Below the pieces are notes generated by a model, which was not told where the DNA came from, did not search any database, and was given only the letters and a program-made list of their open reading frames with translations. A DNA stretch of 64,000 nt from Vibrio sp. FE10 (GTDB lineage Bacteria > Pseudomonadota > Gammaproteobacteria > Enterobacterales > Vibrionaceae), in the NCBI RefSeq assembly GCF_030297155.1, contig NZ_AP028067.1:1674001-1738000 (forward strand). The letters are read 5' to 3'. This document shows, piece after piece, positions 27,598 through 36,153 of this stretch. The translations under genes were made by a program, and so were the position numbers. How positions within the stretch are numbered: position 1 is the stretch's first letter; each line of letters starts with the position of its first letter.

Positions 27598-28724
27598 TGG
27601 CATTCGAGTACTACTTAGATCGTTTTCAAAACCTGAAAATGAACAATGCTGGTGGCAAAAAAAGTCCTCATAAAGTCTGTATGTTGCTGGCTGTTATGGA
27701 TCTAATTCAAGCAGGGCATATTTCGACCAATAAGATCTGCCTTAACCAAGCCCTTAAAGAACGTTTTACACATCACTTTGATAACCTAGCTCAGGGGGCT
27801 GACAAAAATACCCCAGAAAACCCTTTCTTCCATTTGAGAAGTGAAGGCTTTTGGCACCTTTTCTTCAATGACGGTTATGACAATACGTCAACCAGTCGTT
27901 ATTCAGTAAAGGCGGTCTCCCACGCATATATTGACGATGAGCTGTTTAGCTACATGAAAAGCTATATCGTTTCTAACGAACTAAAGGATGCTTTAGTTTC
28001 TAATCTATCTGATCTAGCGACGTTATATCATCAGTGGTTGATTGATATTGGTAAATCTGAAAAAACCGCGAAGAACTACCTTGGAGCCATAAGAGGCTCG
28101 ATATCTAATTGGTTGATGGATGTTGGTGAGTTAGAAGCACCGCTTACTGATATCAATTCGTATCGTGAGTTTGTTGGTTATGAAGAAAAAGCGAGAAAGT
28201 TGGAACAGTTTCAAATTTGTGACTCTAGGGGTAAGGGGATGTACAGCGCCGCTTTGTCTCATTACCACAAGTTTTTAGCTGACCTATCTCAAGTCGATGT
28301 TAATGCAGACATCAAACAAGTGATGACTGACAAAACTTTGTCCGAAACTGAAAAGACTATTTTGGTTAATACAAGAGTAGGGCAGGGACACTTTAGATCA
28401 AAACTGATTCAGATGTGGGGTGGTTGCGCCATTACAGGGTATCGAAATACACAGCTGTTATTGGCTTCACACATTAAACCCTGGCGAGATTCTAGTAATG
28501 AAGAGCGATTAGATAAATTTAATGGTTTGCTGCTTCTTGCCAACCTAGATAAAGCGTTTGATCTCGGTTTTATCTCCTTTGATGATCACGGAAAGGTACT
28601 CATTTCAAGCTACTTGGAGTCTCCGGATGTGATTGGCTTAAAGGAAGATATGGCATTTAGCATTATGCCGGATCACCGGCCATACCTTCGTTATCATCGA
28701 GGCGAGTTATTTAAGGGGCGCTAG
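27597..28724 (+). CDS. HNH endonuclease with SBD-like N-terminus
   Basis: 375 residues in three parts. Residues 1-110: FQNLKMNNAGGKKSPHKVCM then LLAVMDLIQAGHI, resembling the sulphur-binding domain family of phosphorothioate-dependent (ScoMcrA-type) nucleases. Residues about 140-175: EKTAKNYLGAIRGSISNWL, which looks like the core-binding helices of tyrosine recombinases. Residues about 265-335: HNH_2 domain with CAITG (C277), SHIKPW (His292) and NGLLLLANLDKAFDLG (Asn309, Asp318). The HNH domain should cut DNA; the N-terminus probably senses a DNA modification. It converges with the WYL gene. Confidence 0.8.
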   Translation: MAFEYYLDRFQNLKMNNAGGKKSPHKVCMLLAVMDLIQAGHISTNKICLNQALKERFTHHFDNLAQGADKNTPENPFFHLRSEGFWHLFFNDGYDNTSTSRYSVKAVSHAYIDDELFSYMKSYIVSNELKDALVSNLSDLATLYHQWLIDIGKSEKTAKNYLGAIRGSISNWLMDVGELEAPLTDINSYREFVGYEEKARKLEQFQICDSRGKGMYSAALSHYHKFLADLSQVDVNADIKQVMTDKTLSETEKTILVNTRVGQGHFRSKLIQMWGGCAITGYRNTQLLLASHIKPWRDSSNEERLDKFNGLLLLANLDKAFDLGFISFDDHGKVLISSYLESPDVIGLKEDMAFSIMPDHRPYLRYHRGELFKGR

Positions 28725-28750
28725 TTGATTAGCTCTGGCTTATCATGGAG

Positions 28751-29611
28751 TTAAAAGATCAGATGTGGTTTCAATTCTTCAAAGTTCCCCAAGATGATTT
28801 GTTGCCCTTTAGGGTTCGAATTCAACACATTAATATCGATGTTATAAGCATCCAGAACATAGCGAACCAATGCTGCGTTCGTCGGTATTACTAGGGTGCC
28901 TTTTTCCATACCGTAGTCGTGTGCAATCACTTCGGCTTGGGCTTCGGTTAATCTTGAATCGGGGATTAATTTAATAGAGAGGTGAGTGTTCCAAAGCCCA
29001 TCTTGTTCTTTCCCTTTTATTTTTTTTGTCTCAAGAGCTGGAACACCTCGAATTCGGCTCAGCACGAAATCTCGATAGTCTTCTGAATGTTCGCAATAAG
29101 CTCGAACATGCCAGCGTAATGGTGTACAAACGAGTGTATGTGGAGAGATGATCCGTTCTACTTCTTCACCATTCTTCAATGATGTGTAGCTTAAATCGAC
29201 ACGTTTCTTCTCTCTGATTGCTTGGACTAATGGTCGTAAAATTTCGGGTGTGATGTTGCGTGTCACTGGGCGAACCATCGTCGTATTTTCAAAGCCCATA
29301 TCAAGCTCATTGAAAGTCACAGTCATATCTTCACTTCGAGATAGGATGTGTAAGTATTCATCAGCATGACCGCTCGTTAGCTTTGGAATAAAGCTATCAC
29401 TGGGCTTGTATCCTTTCAATTGCTTATCGTAGACAAGGTTACCTGGCACTACATCGGTGAGGTAGGTGTTGATGTCTTTAGATGCTTGCTGCCTACCAAT
29501 GCCAAAGTTTTTGATCAGATGGTTAGTTGTTAACCTCCCTTCCCATAACGCAATCACTTCTATCATGCGATAGCGGAATAGTAGATCCCACCGAATTGGC
29601 CATTTGCTCAT
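28751..29611 (-). CDS. WYL-domain transcriptional regulator (BrxR/CapW-like)
   Basis: 286 residues: an N-terminal winged helix-turn-helix (IALWEGRLTTNHLIKNFGIGRQQASKDIN), then a WYL domain (about 120-210, with RVDLSYTSLKNGE and TPLRWHVRAYC), then a C-terminal WCX-like domain. Regulators of this kind, such as BrxR and CapW, repress phage-defence operons. It is divergent from the helicase operon across a 117-base gap with inverted repeats, so it is its likely repressor. Confidence 0.88.
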   Translation of the reverse strand: MSKWPIRWDLLFRYRMIEVIALWEGRLTTNHLIKNFGIGRQQASKDINTYLTDVVPGNLVYDKQLKGYKPSDSFIPKLTSGHADEYLHILSRSEDMTVTFNELDMGFENTTMVRPVTRNITPEILRPLVQAIREKKRVDLSYTSLKNGEEVERIISPHTLVCTPLRWHVRAYCEHSEDYRDFVLSRIRGVPALETKKIKGKEQDGLWNTHLSIKLIPDSRLTEAQAEVIAHDYGMEKGTLVIPTNAALVRYVLDAYNIDINVLNSNPKGQQIILGNFEELKPHLIF

Positions 29612-29650
29612 AGTTTGATTCCTGTCTAGTTATGCTACGTGTATATGCAG

Positions 29651-29680
29651 TCAGCATTTACCCGTCGCTGATGACGTCAT
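29651..29680. promoter_or_regulatory. Candidate WYL-regulator operator
   Basis: In the gap between the WYL gene and the helicase gene: TCAGC (29651-29655) and GCTGA (29667-29671) form an inverted repeat, and ATGACGTCAT (29671-29680) is a perfect palindrome overlapping it. Placement between divergent genes suggests control of both. Confidence 0.45.
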
Positions 29681-29728
29681 ATTATGGTTGGGTTAACTAA
29701 ACATCAAGAGCTGTTGGGGTAGAATTGT

Positions 29729-32700
29729 ATGAACGTGTCGATAGAAGCATTTGCGAGTTTTGATTTTAGTCTTATTCCCGATCTTTCGCCCTTGGATCTT
29801 ATCATTACAGAATCACTCGAAAATCACACTAAAGTTAATGGCGCTAAATCTGGAGCTTTGCTTCCATTACCGTTTCAGACTGGAATTGGGAAAACATACA
29901 CGGCATTAAACTTTTTGCTCCAGCAGATGCTTGAACAAGTGAAAAATGAATTACAGGAAGAAGAGTTCGGTAGTAACACAAAGCGTTTGCTCTATTACGT
30001 TACAGACTCAGTAGATAATGTTGTTAACGCGAAAGCGGACTTGTTTCGGTTAGTTGAAAAGCAAGCTGTCAAGGGGGAGCCTCGCTTCACTCTAGAACAG
30101 CAAGAGTACCTTAAAGCGCAAATAGTTCACCTACCCAATCAGTCAGATCAGTTATTGCAATGTTCTGATGCGGTCTTGAACGAAGTGTTAGTCGGATTTG
30201 ACTTGAACACCGAGCGTGATCTTAAAGCAGAGTGGATCGCTATATCAGGTCTAAGACGTCATGCGAGCAATCCAGAAGTTAAAGTTTCTTTGAACAGGCA
30301 GGCTGGTTACTTCTACCGTAATCTAGTTGCCCGCTTACAAAAGAAACAAAAAGGTGCTGATAGAACCCCGCTTAATGGCATGTTGCTGGCCTCTGTAGAA
30401 GCACTACTGCCGGGAGAAAAAATCCGCAATGGAAGCGCTCATGTTATTTTCTTAACGACTAGTAAATTTTTGAAAGGCTTCCACAATACTCGCTCGCGCT
30501 ACAGTCCATTGCGCGATTTAAGTGGTGCGCTACTTATCATTGATGAAATTGACAAGCAGAATCAGGTTATCCTCTCCGAGCTGTGTAAGCAACAAGCGCA
30601 AGACTTAATTTGGGCTATAAGAACTTTGAGAGCAAACTTTCGAGATCACCAACTAGAGAGTTCGCCTCGCTACGATAAAATTGAAGACCTGTTTGAACCA
30701 CTCCGTGAGCGGCTTGAAGAGTTTGGCACCAAGTGGAATCTAGCGCTCGCATTTAATACGGAAGGACCTAACTTGAATGAGCGACCGGTTCGGTTGTTTT
30801 CGGATAGAAGCTTCACACATGTAAGCAGTGCCACTCACAAGCTGTCATTAAAATCAGATTTATTGAGACAGAAGAATCTCATATTTAGTGATGAGAAAGT
30901 GGAAGGATCCCTCATTGAAAAAAATGGCCTTTTAACTCGCTTTGTCAATGAGGCGGATGTTATATATCAGTGGTTTCTTGGCACAATGCGTAAGGCAGTG
31001 TTTCAGTACTGGGAGAACGTTCGTAGCCTTGAAATTGAAGGGCGTGAAAATAGAAACCTTGAAGGAACGTTTCAAGAAGCCGTTCAATCCTTGCTTACTC
31101 ACTTCAATTTGCAAGAATTTGAGTCTGCCGTTTACGAGTCATTTGATACTAGGGGACTACGGCAATCTGCGGGCGGTCAAGCGAGCAAGTTAAGTTCTAG
31201 CAAGAGCTACCATCATACCGGCCTGAAACTTGTCGAAGTCGCTCATAATCAGGGGACTCGCGATACCGTAAATTGTAAAGCGTCATTCCTAAATCTTTCA
31301 CCATCGGGTGTCTTAGCGGATATGGTTGATGCCGGAGCTGTCATTCTCGGTATAAGTGCAACAGCGAGAGCAGACACCGTAATACATAACTTTGATTTTA
31401 AATACTTGAATGAGCGTTTGGGTAAAAAGCTTCTGTCTTTGTCGAGAGAGCAAAAGCAGTGGGTAAATGATTATTATCATAGTAAGCGCAACTATAGAGA
31501 TAACGGTGTGGTCTTAACGGTCAAATACCTTAATAGTCGAGATGCATTCCTTGATACTTTATTAGAAGAGTATAAGCCGGAAGCTCGTTCAAGCCACTTT
31601 ATCCTAAATCATTATGTTGGTATTGCGGAATCAGAGCATGCATTTGTTCGGAGCTGGTTGTCTAAGCTATTAGCCAGTATTAAAGCGTTTATCTCAGTTT
31701 CTGATAATCGTTATATGCTGTCGTTGTTAAACCGCACTCTTGATACAACGCGTCAGGATATTAATGACTTTATTCAGTTCTGCTGCGATAAATGGGCGAA
31801 AGAATTTAATGTTCAAACCAAGACGTTTTTTGGCGTAAACGCCGATTGGATGAGGTTGGTTGGCTATGATGATATTTCCAAACACCTAAATACAGAACCT
31901 GGGAAAGTCGTTGTATTTAGTACATATGCTTCAATGGGAGCGGGTAAAAACCCCGATTACGCAGTCAATTTAGCGTTAGAAGGAGAAAGCCTAATATCCG
32001 TTGCCGATGTCACTTATAGCACGCAGCAGCGAACCGATATAGACAGTATTTATCTTGAAAAACCTACTCAGCTACTGATGTCAGATGATTATTCGCATAC
32101 TGCTAACCAGCTTTGTCAATTCCACCAAATTCTATCTTTGCAAGAGAACGGGGAGTTGTCACCGAAAAGCGCTGAAAGCTGGTGTCGCCAGCAACTTATG
32201 GGCATGAGCAGAGAGCGCTCTTTACAGCAATACTACCAAACAAGTGACTACCAAAGTTCAGTAAGGAAATACATTGAGCAAGCGGTAGGAAGAGCTGGGA
32301 GAACCTCTCTGAAACGAAAACAAATTCTCTTGTTTGCTGATTCTGGTTTAAAAGAAATTTTGGCAGAAGAGAGTAGAGAACCAAGCTTATTCTCGCACGA
32401 GTATGTTGCTTTGGTTGAAAAAGCGAAATCAGCTAATAAGTCTGTAGTTGAGGACAGGGTTGTCCGACGTTTATTCAACCTTGCTCAAAGAAACAACAAA
32501 GACGGTATGCAGTCAATTAAGGCCCTAGTTCGTCGTCTACATAATCAACCTGCATCTGATAATGATATTCAAGAGTGGCAAGACATTAGAACTCAGTTAC
32601 TTCGATATCCGACGATCGCCTCTCAACCTGAGCGATTCAATCGATTGTACTTACAGTCTATGACCAAAGGGTATTACCGTTACCAAGGTAACTTAGATGG

Positions 32701-33301
32701 TAATCCGAATGCCTTCGAGTTCTTTAATAGAGTGCCTACTGGTGACATGGTTTCAGAAGAAGCGTGCAGCCTAGCTACGTTACTACAAAACCAATATGTG
32801 AGGTCGTGGTTTGAACACAAAGGCTTTGCCTGTTCGTGGCAAAAAGAAGTTTATGTAATGACGCCAGTTATGTTTACCAACATTTATAAGGGAGCGTTGG
32901 GCGAGCAAGCGGTAGAGGCAGTATTAACAGCATTCGATTTTACGTTTGAAGAAGTTCCAAATTCAATTTACGAGCGATTTGACAATAGAGTCATGTTTGC
33001 AGGGATTGAGCAACCGATCTGGCTAGACAGCAAATACTGGAAGCATGAAGGTAATGAGACCAGCGAAGGCTACAGCTCGAAAATTTCATTGGTGGAAGAA
33101 GAGTTTGGGCCCTCGAAGTTTATTTATGTGAATGCGCTAGGGGATGCTTCAAAACCGATTAGATACTTGGACTCATGCTTCGTAGAAACCTCACCACAGT
33201 TAGCTAAAGTCATTGAAATTCCGGCACTAATTGATGATGTCAATGCCGACACTAACCTAACAGCAGTACAGGAGTTGATAAAATGGTTACACAACAGCTA
33301 G
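29729..33301 (+). CDS. SF2 helicase with C-terminal PD-(D/E)XK-like nuclease domain
   Basis: 1190 residues. Helicase motifs in order: Walker A QTGIGKT (50-56), Walker B DEID (272-275), and motif VI QAVGRAGRT (851-859). Between them is a large insertion (about 300-800). The C-terminus (about 1055-1150) resembles a restriction-endonuclease fold: LGEQAVEAVL with Glu1059, Asp1085, and IWLDSK with Asp1100 and Lys1102. It could unwind and cut invading nucleic acid. The start codon has GGGG before it. It is followed by an overlapping gene at 33283, so translation is coupled. Confidence 0.75.
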   Translation: MNVSIEAFASFDFSLIPDLSPLDLIITESLENHTKVNGAKSGALLPLPFQTGIGKTYTALNFLLQQMLEQVKNELQEEEFGSNTKRLLYYVTDSVDNVVNAKADLFRLVEKQAVKGEPRFTLEQQEYLKAQIVHLPNQSDQLLQCSDAVLNEVLVGFDLNTERDLKAEWIAISGLRRHASNPEVKVSLNRQAGYFYRNLVARLQKKQKGADRTPLNGMLLASVEALLPGEKIRNGSAHVIFLTTSKFLKGFHNTRSRYSPLRDLSGALLIIDEIDKQNQVILSELCKQQAQDLIWAIRTLRANFRDHQLESSPRYDKIEDLFEPLRERLEEFGTKWNLALAFNTEGPNLNERPVRLFSDRSFTHVSSATHKLSLKSDLLRQKNLIFSDEKVEGSLIEKNGLLTRFVNEADVIYQWFLGTMRKAVFQYWENVRSLEIEGRENRNLEGTFQEAVQSLLTHFNLQEFESAVYESFDTRGLRQSAGGQASKLSSSKSYHHTGLKLVEVAHNQGTRDTVNCKASFLNLSPSGVLADMVDAGAVILGISATARADTVIHNFDFKYLNERLGKKLLSLSREQKQWVNDYYHSKRNYRDNGVVLTVKYLNSRDAFLDTLLEEYKPEARSSHFILNHYVGIAESEHAFVRSWLSKLLASIKAFISVSDNRYMLSLLNRTLDTTRQDINDFIQFCCDKWAKEFNVQTKTFFGVNADWMRLVGYDDISKHLNTEPGKVVVFSTYASMGAGKNPDYAVNLALEGESLISVADVTYSTQQRTDIDSIYLEKPTQLLMSDDYSHTANQLCQFHQILSLQENGELSPKSAESWCRQQLMGMSRERSLQQYYQTSDYQSSVRKYIEQAVGRAGRTSLKRKQILLFADSGLKEILAEESREPSLFSHEYVALVEKAKSANKSVVEDRVVRRLFNLAQRNNKDGMQSIKALVRRLHNQPASDNDIQEWQDIRTQLLRYPTIASQPERFNRLYLQSMTKGYYRYQGNLDGNPNAFEFFNRVPTGDMVSEEACSLATLLQNQYVRSWFEHKGFACSWQKEVYVMTPVMFTNIYKGALGEQAVEAVLTAFDFTFEEVPNSIYERFDNRVMFAGIEQPIWLDSKYWKHEGNETSEGYSSKISLVEEEFGPSKFIYVNALGDASKPIRYLDSCFVETSPQLAKVIEIPALIDDVNADTNLTAVQELIKWLHNS

Positions 33302-35346
33302 AGCCGTCCTCACACGAACCCTTATCGACCTTAATTGAACAAATATCGATTGATACTGATTGGGTTGATAGAAGCTTCGCAATTTACTGCGTCAGTTATA
33401 AAGGAATTGACTCTTCAGAACGACCTAAGCGTTTAGTTACATTAGCGAGTGAAATCTATAAATCCGAATGTGTGTATTGCTTAGTGAAAGGTACCAATAA
33501 GGAAGCGTGTTATTGGGTGATATTACCAAAGGACATCAAATTAGACCTCAAGGATACGTCTTTGGCCATCAAACCAGTTAGCGCTACCGAGCTACCTACA
33601 TGGCAATTGGCTCGTTTACTGATTAAAGCGATACCAAAAGTATTGAATGGCGCTATGCCAGAGATAAAGCGCTTTGAAAGTGAAGGTTTATATTATCTAG
33701 TCAAAAGCAAAAAGTTACCGAAAGGTCACTCTGGCTATGAATTAACGACCGTAGAAATCGACTTAGCGCCATGTGCAGTGCTTGGATTCAAACAAACACT
33801 GTCAATGAGTGCCAAAACGTTTTCCCCTTTGTCTTGGTTTACGCTAGAGAACGGAGAGATACAAAAAAAGGTGAAGTTTGCTACACGTTATCAACTTGAT
33901 GATGTAGGGATGTTGGTAAGCAAATCCATAAAGGGCGACTATATCAAGAAGCCGCTTTACTCTAATGCGAAGAATCGAATTCAGGCGATTGATATCACCA
34001 AAGAATCTTATAGCGGCTTTCAACTATCTAAGGTCGGTATTCTTGAACAGTTCATACAAGATCTTAAGCAAGCTTATGGCGATTCAGTATCCGTGAAGTT
34101 GCAGCGGATTCCCGGAGAAAAGCACAGATTTGTTTCAGATACGATTGTTAAAAATCACTATGTAGGGCTGTTTGATGCGTTGAAAGAGCATCGTTTGGTG
34201 ATCTGTGATTTAACCGAAAACAAAGATACTGATGCTGCATTAACCTTGCTTCATGGCATCGAGCATCTAGATATAAATGCAGAAATAGCCGAAGTTCCGA
34301 TTCGTGGTGCATTGAATATCCTAATTGTCGGTAATAAAGACACCTATAAGTCAGCTAAAGAAGACCCATATAAGGTTTATCGCAAAAAGTACCAAGATAC
34401 GGTTTTCCAGTCGTGTTACCCAGAGCGATTATGGAACCGTCAAGGCCAGCCAAACCGCCATGTGGTGGAAGTGCTGTTAAAAGAACTACTTATCAAACTA
34501 GAAGTCCATACAAGAAAGCATTTGATTGAATACCCAAGCAGCCCTGAAGGATGTGTATATTACATGCCTCATCGGCCGCAAGGCGAATTTTCAGAGGTTC
34601 GAGACGGGCCGTGGCCAGTGTATGCGTCTAAGTTAGTGGGTAATGAATGGCAATATATACAAGCGACTCAAGAGGAGCTTGAAGAGCTTGAACTCGATTT
34701 AGGCAATGATAAAAGGCAAGTATTTCAAGGATTCCAACGTTCCCCCTTTATTTATTGGCCGGAGACAGGTGACTATGCCATTTTCAATGATACTGGTATT
34801 CAAATGCTGCCGGAATTTGAAGTAGTTGCAGAGCGGCTGCGTGAACTTAAAGAAGGGCGTTTACAAGATGTTCCAATTGCATTATTGATTCAGTTCATTG
34901 AAGAAAACCCAGAGAGTAAAGTAGTCAATAAGCTCAGAGCAATACTGTCGGAATGGGATGATACAGCCCCTTTACCGTTTGATGAGTTTTCGTCAATCTC
35001 TTACAAAGGTAATGATGAAAAACAATTTTACGATTGGCTGCGCGATCAAGGATTCTTTTTCAAAACGTCAATAAGAGGACAAAGTGAAGGGTTCTTTAAT
35101 GCATCTTTAGGTTTTTTCTATAACCGGGAACAGGGAATGTATTTTGCTGGTGGCAAAGGTAGCCCACAAAGCAAAATCGAAAACTTTAGTCATTTATACG
35201 TGATAAAACATTCGTTTGATGTGCTACCAGAAGAGGTAGAAAACTTGTTTTACGTTTATCACTTAAGGCATCGTCTACCAACTGTAACGCCTTATCCATT
35301 TAAGCATCTACGTGAGTATGTAGAGATGCAGCGTTTTAAATCTTGA
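33283..35346 (+). CDS. Unknown 687-residue protein, candidate divergent MID/PIWI (Argonaute-like) protein
   Basis: Starts inside the helicase gene (19-base overlap, GGAG upstream), so it is its partner. By eye, residues about 300-410 resemble an Argonaute MID domain: LVICDLTENKDTD, then DPYKVYRKKY (361-370), Q376 and a basic/helical stretch to K405, a Tyr/Lys/Gln/Lys-like pattern for 5'-phosphate binding. The C-terminus RLPTVTPYPFKHLREYV (664-680) resembles the PIWI tail. No clear DEDX catalytic set is seen, so it may be inactive as a nuclease. No database check was possible; the assignment is a hypothesis. Confidence 0.4.
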   Translation: MVTQQLEPSSHEPLSTLIEQISIDTDWVDRSFAIYCVSYKGIDSSERPKRLVTLASEIYKSECVYCLVKGTNKEACYWVILPKDIKLDLKDTSLAIKPVSATELPTWQLARLLIKAIPKVLNGAMPEIKRFESEGLYYLVKSKKLPKGHSGYELTTVEIDLAPCAVLGFKQTLSMSAKTFSPLSWFTLENGEIQKKVKFATRYQLDDVGMLVSKSIKGDYIKKPLYSNAKNRIQAIDITKESYSGFQLSKVGILEQFIQDLKQAYGDSVSVKLQRIPGEKHRFVSDTIVKNHYVGLFDALKEHRLVICDLTENKDTDAALTLLHGIEHLDINAEIAEVPIRGALNILIVGNKDTYKSAKEDPYKVYRKKYQDTVFQSCYPERLWNRQGQPNRHVVEVLLKELLIKLEVHTRKHLIEYPSSPEGCVYYMPHRPQGEFSEVRDGPWPVYASKLVGNEWQYIQATQEELEELELDLGNDKRQVFQGFQRSPFIYWPETGDYAIFNDTGIQMLPEFEVVAERLRELKEGRLQDVPIALLIQFIEENPESKVVNKLRAILSEWDDTAPLPFDEFSSISYKGNDEKQFYDWLRDQGFFFKTSIRGQSEGFFNASLGFFYNREQGMYFAGGKGSPQSKIENFSHLYVIKHSFDVLPEEVENLFYVYHLRHRLPTVTPYPFKHLREYVEMQRFKS

Positions 35347-35778
35347 TAGCAGACCAAACCAAAGAGCTGGTAGCGAGCAGAAACGAATGTTTTATTCGCT
35401 ACTAGCGGTTGTTCAAGGTTTAGCAGGAGTAATACATGAGTGGGATGTGGCTGTCATAGATCAGAATGAAGCTAGGTTTTGTAGCTCACACGGAGTACAC
35501 CCCAAGAAGAATAAAGTTGTAATTGCAGTAGAGTGTAAACTGTATGAAAACAACCTAGGCATAAAAATCGGTAGAGAATTTATTGGTATGACTGCTGACT
35601 TGGGTAAGGAAAATAGGTTTTTATTTAGTAATTCCTCTGGTGCTTCATTAGAGAAAATACTTGTCCACCATAAACGTCATAGACTAATGGGGATACACCG
35701 CTTGACCATGATAGGGAAGAGCAAGCGGTTGCAAAGCTAAGAGACGCTTTTAGGGACTACAAGGTTAAGAACAGCTAG
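35343..35778 (+). pseudogene. Frameshifted PD-(D/E)XK nuclease remnant
   Basis: A TTG at 35343 overlaps the stop of the previous gene and opens a 20-codon frame (IADQTKELVASRNECFIR) that stops at a TAG near 35403. A second frame, from 35387, reads on as LLAVVQGLAGVIHEWDVAVI and then VVIAVECKLYENNLG, with the Asp...Glu-Cys-Lys core of a PD-(D/E)XK nuclease, to 35740. A third frame near 35698 reads PLDHDREEQAVAKLRDAFRD and ends at 35778. The coding sense jumps between frames at least twice, so the gene looks broken. A sequencing error is possible. Confidence 0.6.
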
Positions 35779-36012
35779 ATTCTTAATCGGAGTCTTTGGT
35801 TGTTGATGTAACAGTATATCTAATAGAATGCTTAACTTAATACCTGTAGTCATATTTATTACACGTATGTCGATTGATTTCTATTGAATCAATATCGAAC
35901 ACTAATAAGTGTGATGTCTCACTCGCAGCATATTTAACTTCAAAGAAGTATCATGGGTGCCTTTAAGTTCTACTTTGTGATATTCATTTAATCAAAAAGA
36001 TAGGGTTGATAG

Positions 36013-36096
36013 TCGAGTCCAGTAGCGGCACCAAATTCGTTCTTTATGAACAAGCAAAAAAGCCCACCTAGTGTGGGCTTTTTTGTGTCTGTAATT
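36013..36096 (+). repeat. Right direct repeat (attachment-like) of the tRNA-Val island
   Basis: 84 bases matching 26688-26772 except for one missing base in the acceptor stem. Only the 3' portion of the tRNA is copied (from the T-arm), so it cannot fold as a tRNA. It marks the island's right end. Confidence 0.9.
36056..36084 (+). terminator. Copy of the tRNA-Val terminator in the right repeat
   Basis: AAAAAAGCCCAC / GTGGGCTTTTTT stem identical to that at 26732. It could terminate read-through from the island. Confidence 0.75.
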
Positions 36097-36153
36097 TATT
36101 GCCTACAAAGCTTTTAGATTGTGGCCTCCAATGCTCCAAACTGCAATAGCCAC

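Larger units (their letters stand above)
26688..36096. mobile_element. tRNA-Val genomic island (about 9.3 kb) with restriction/helicase genes
   Basis: Bounded by 85/84-bp direct repeats of the tRNA-Val 3' end and terminator. It carries accessory genes: methyltransferase, HNH endonuclease, WYL regulator, SF2 helicase with nuclease domain, PIWI-like protein and a nuclease remnant. No integrase or recombinase is seen, so it is either immobile now or moved by a helper or by homologous recombination. The left margin (26773-26979) and right margin (35779-36012) hold no genes I can see. Confidence 0.8.

Noticed and set aside
36013..36096. A second tRNA-Val gene
   Set aside because: Only the 3' part from the T-arm is present and one acceptor base is missing, so it cannot fold as a tRNA.
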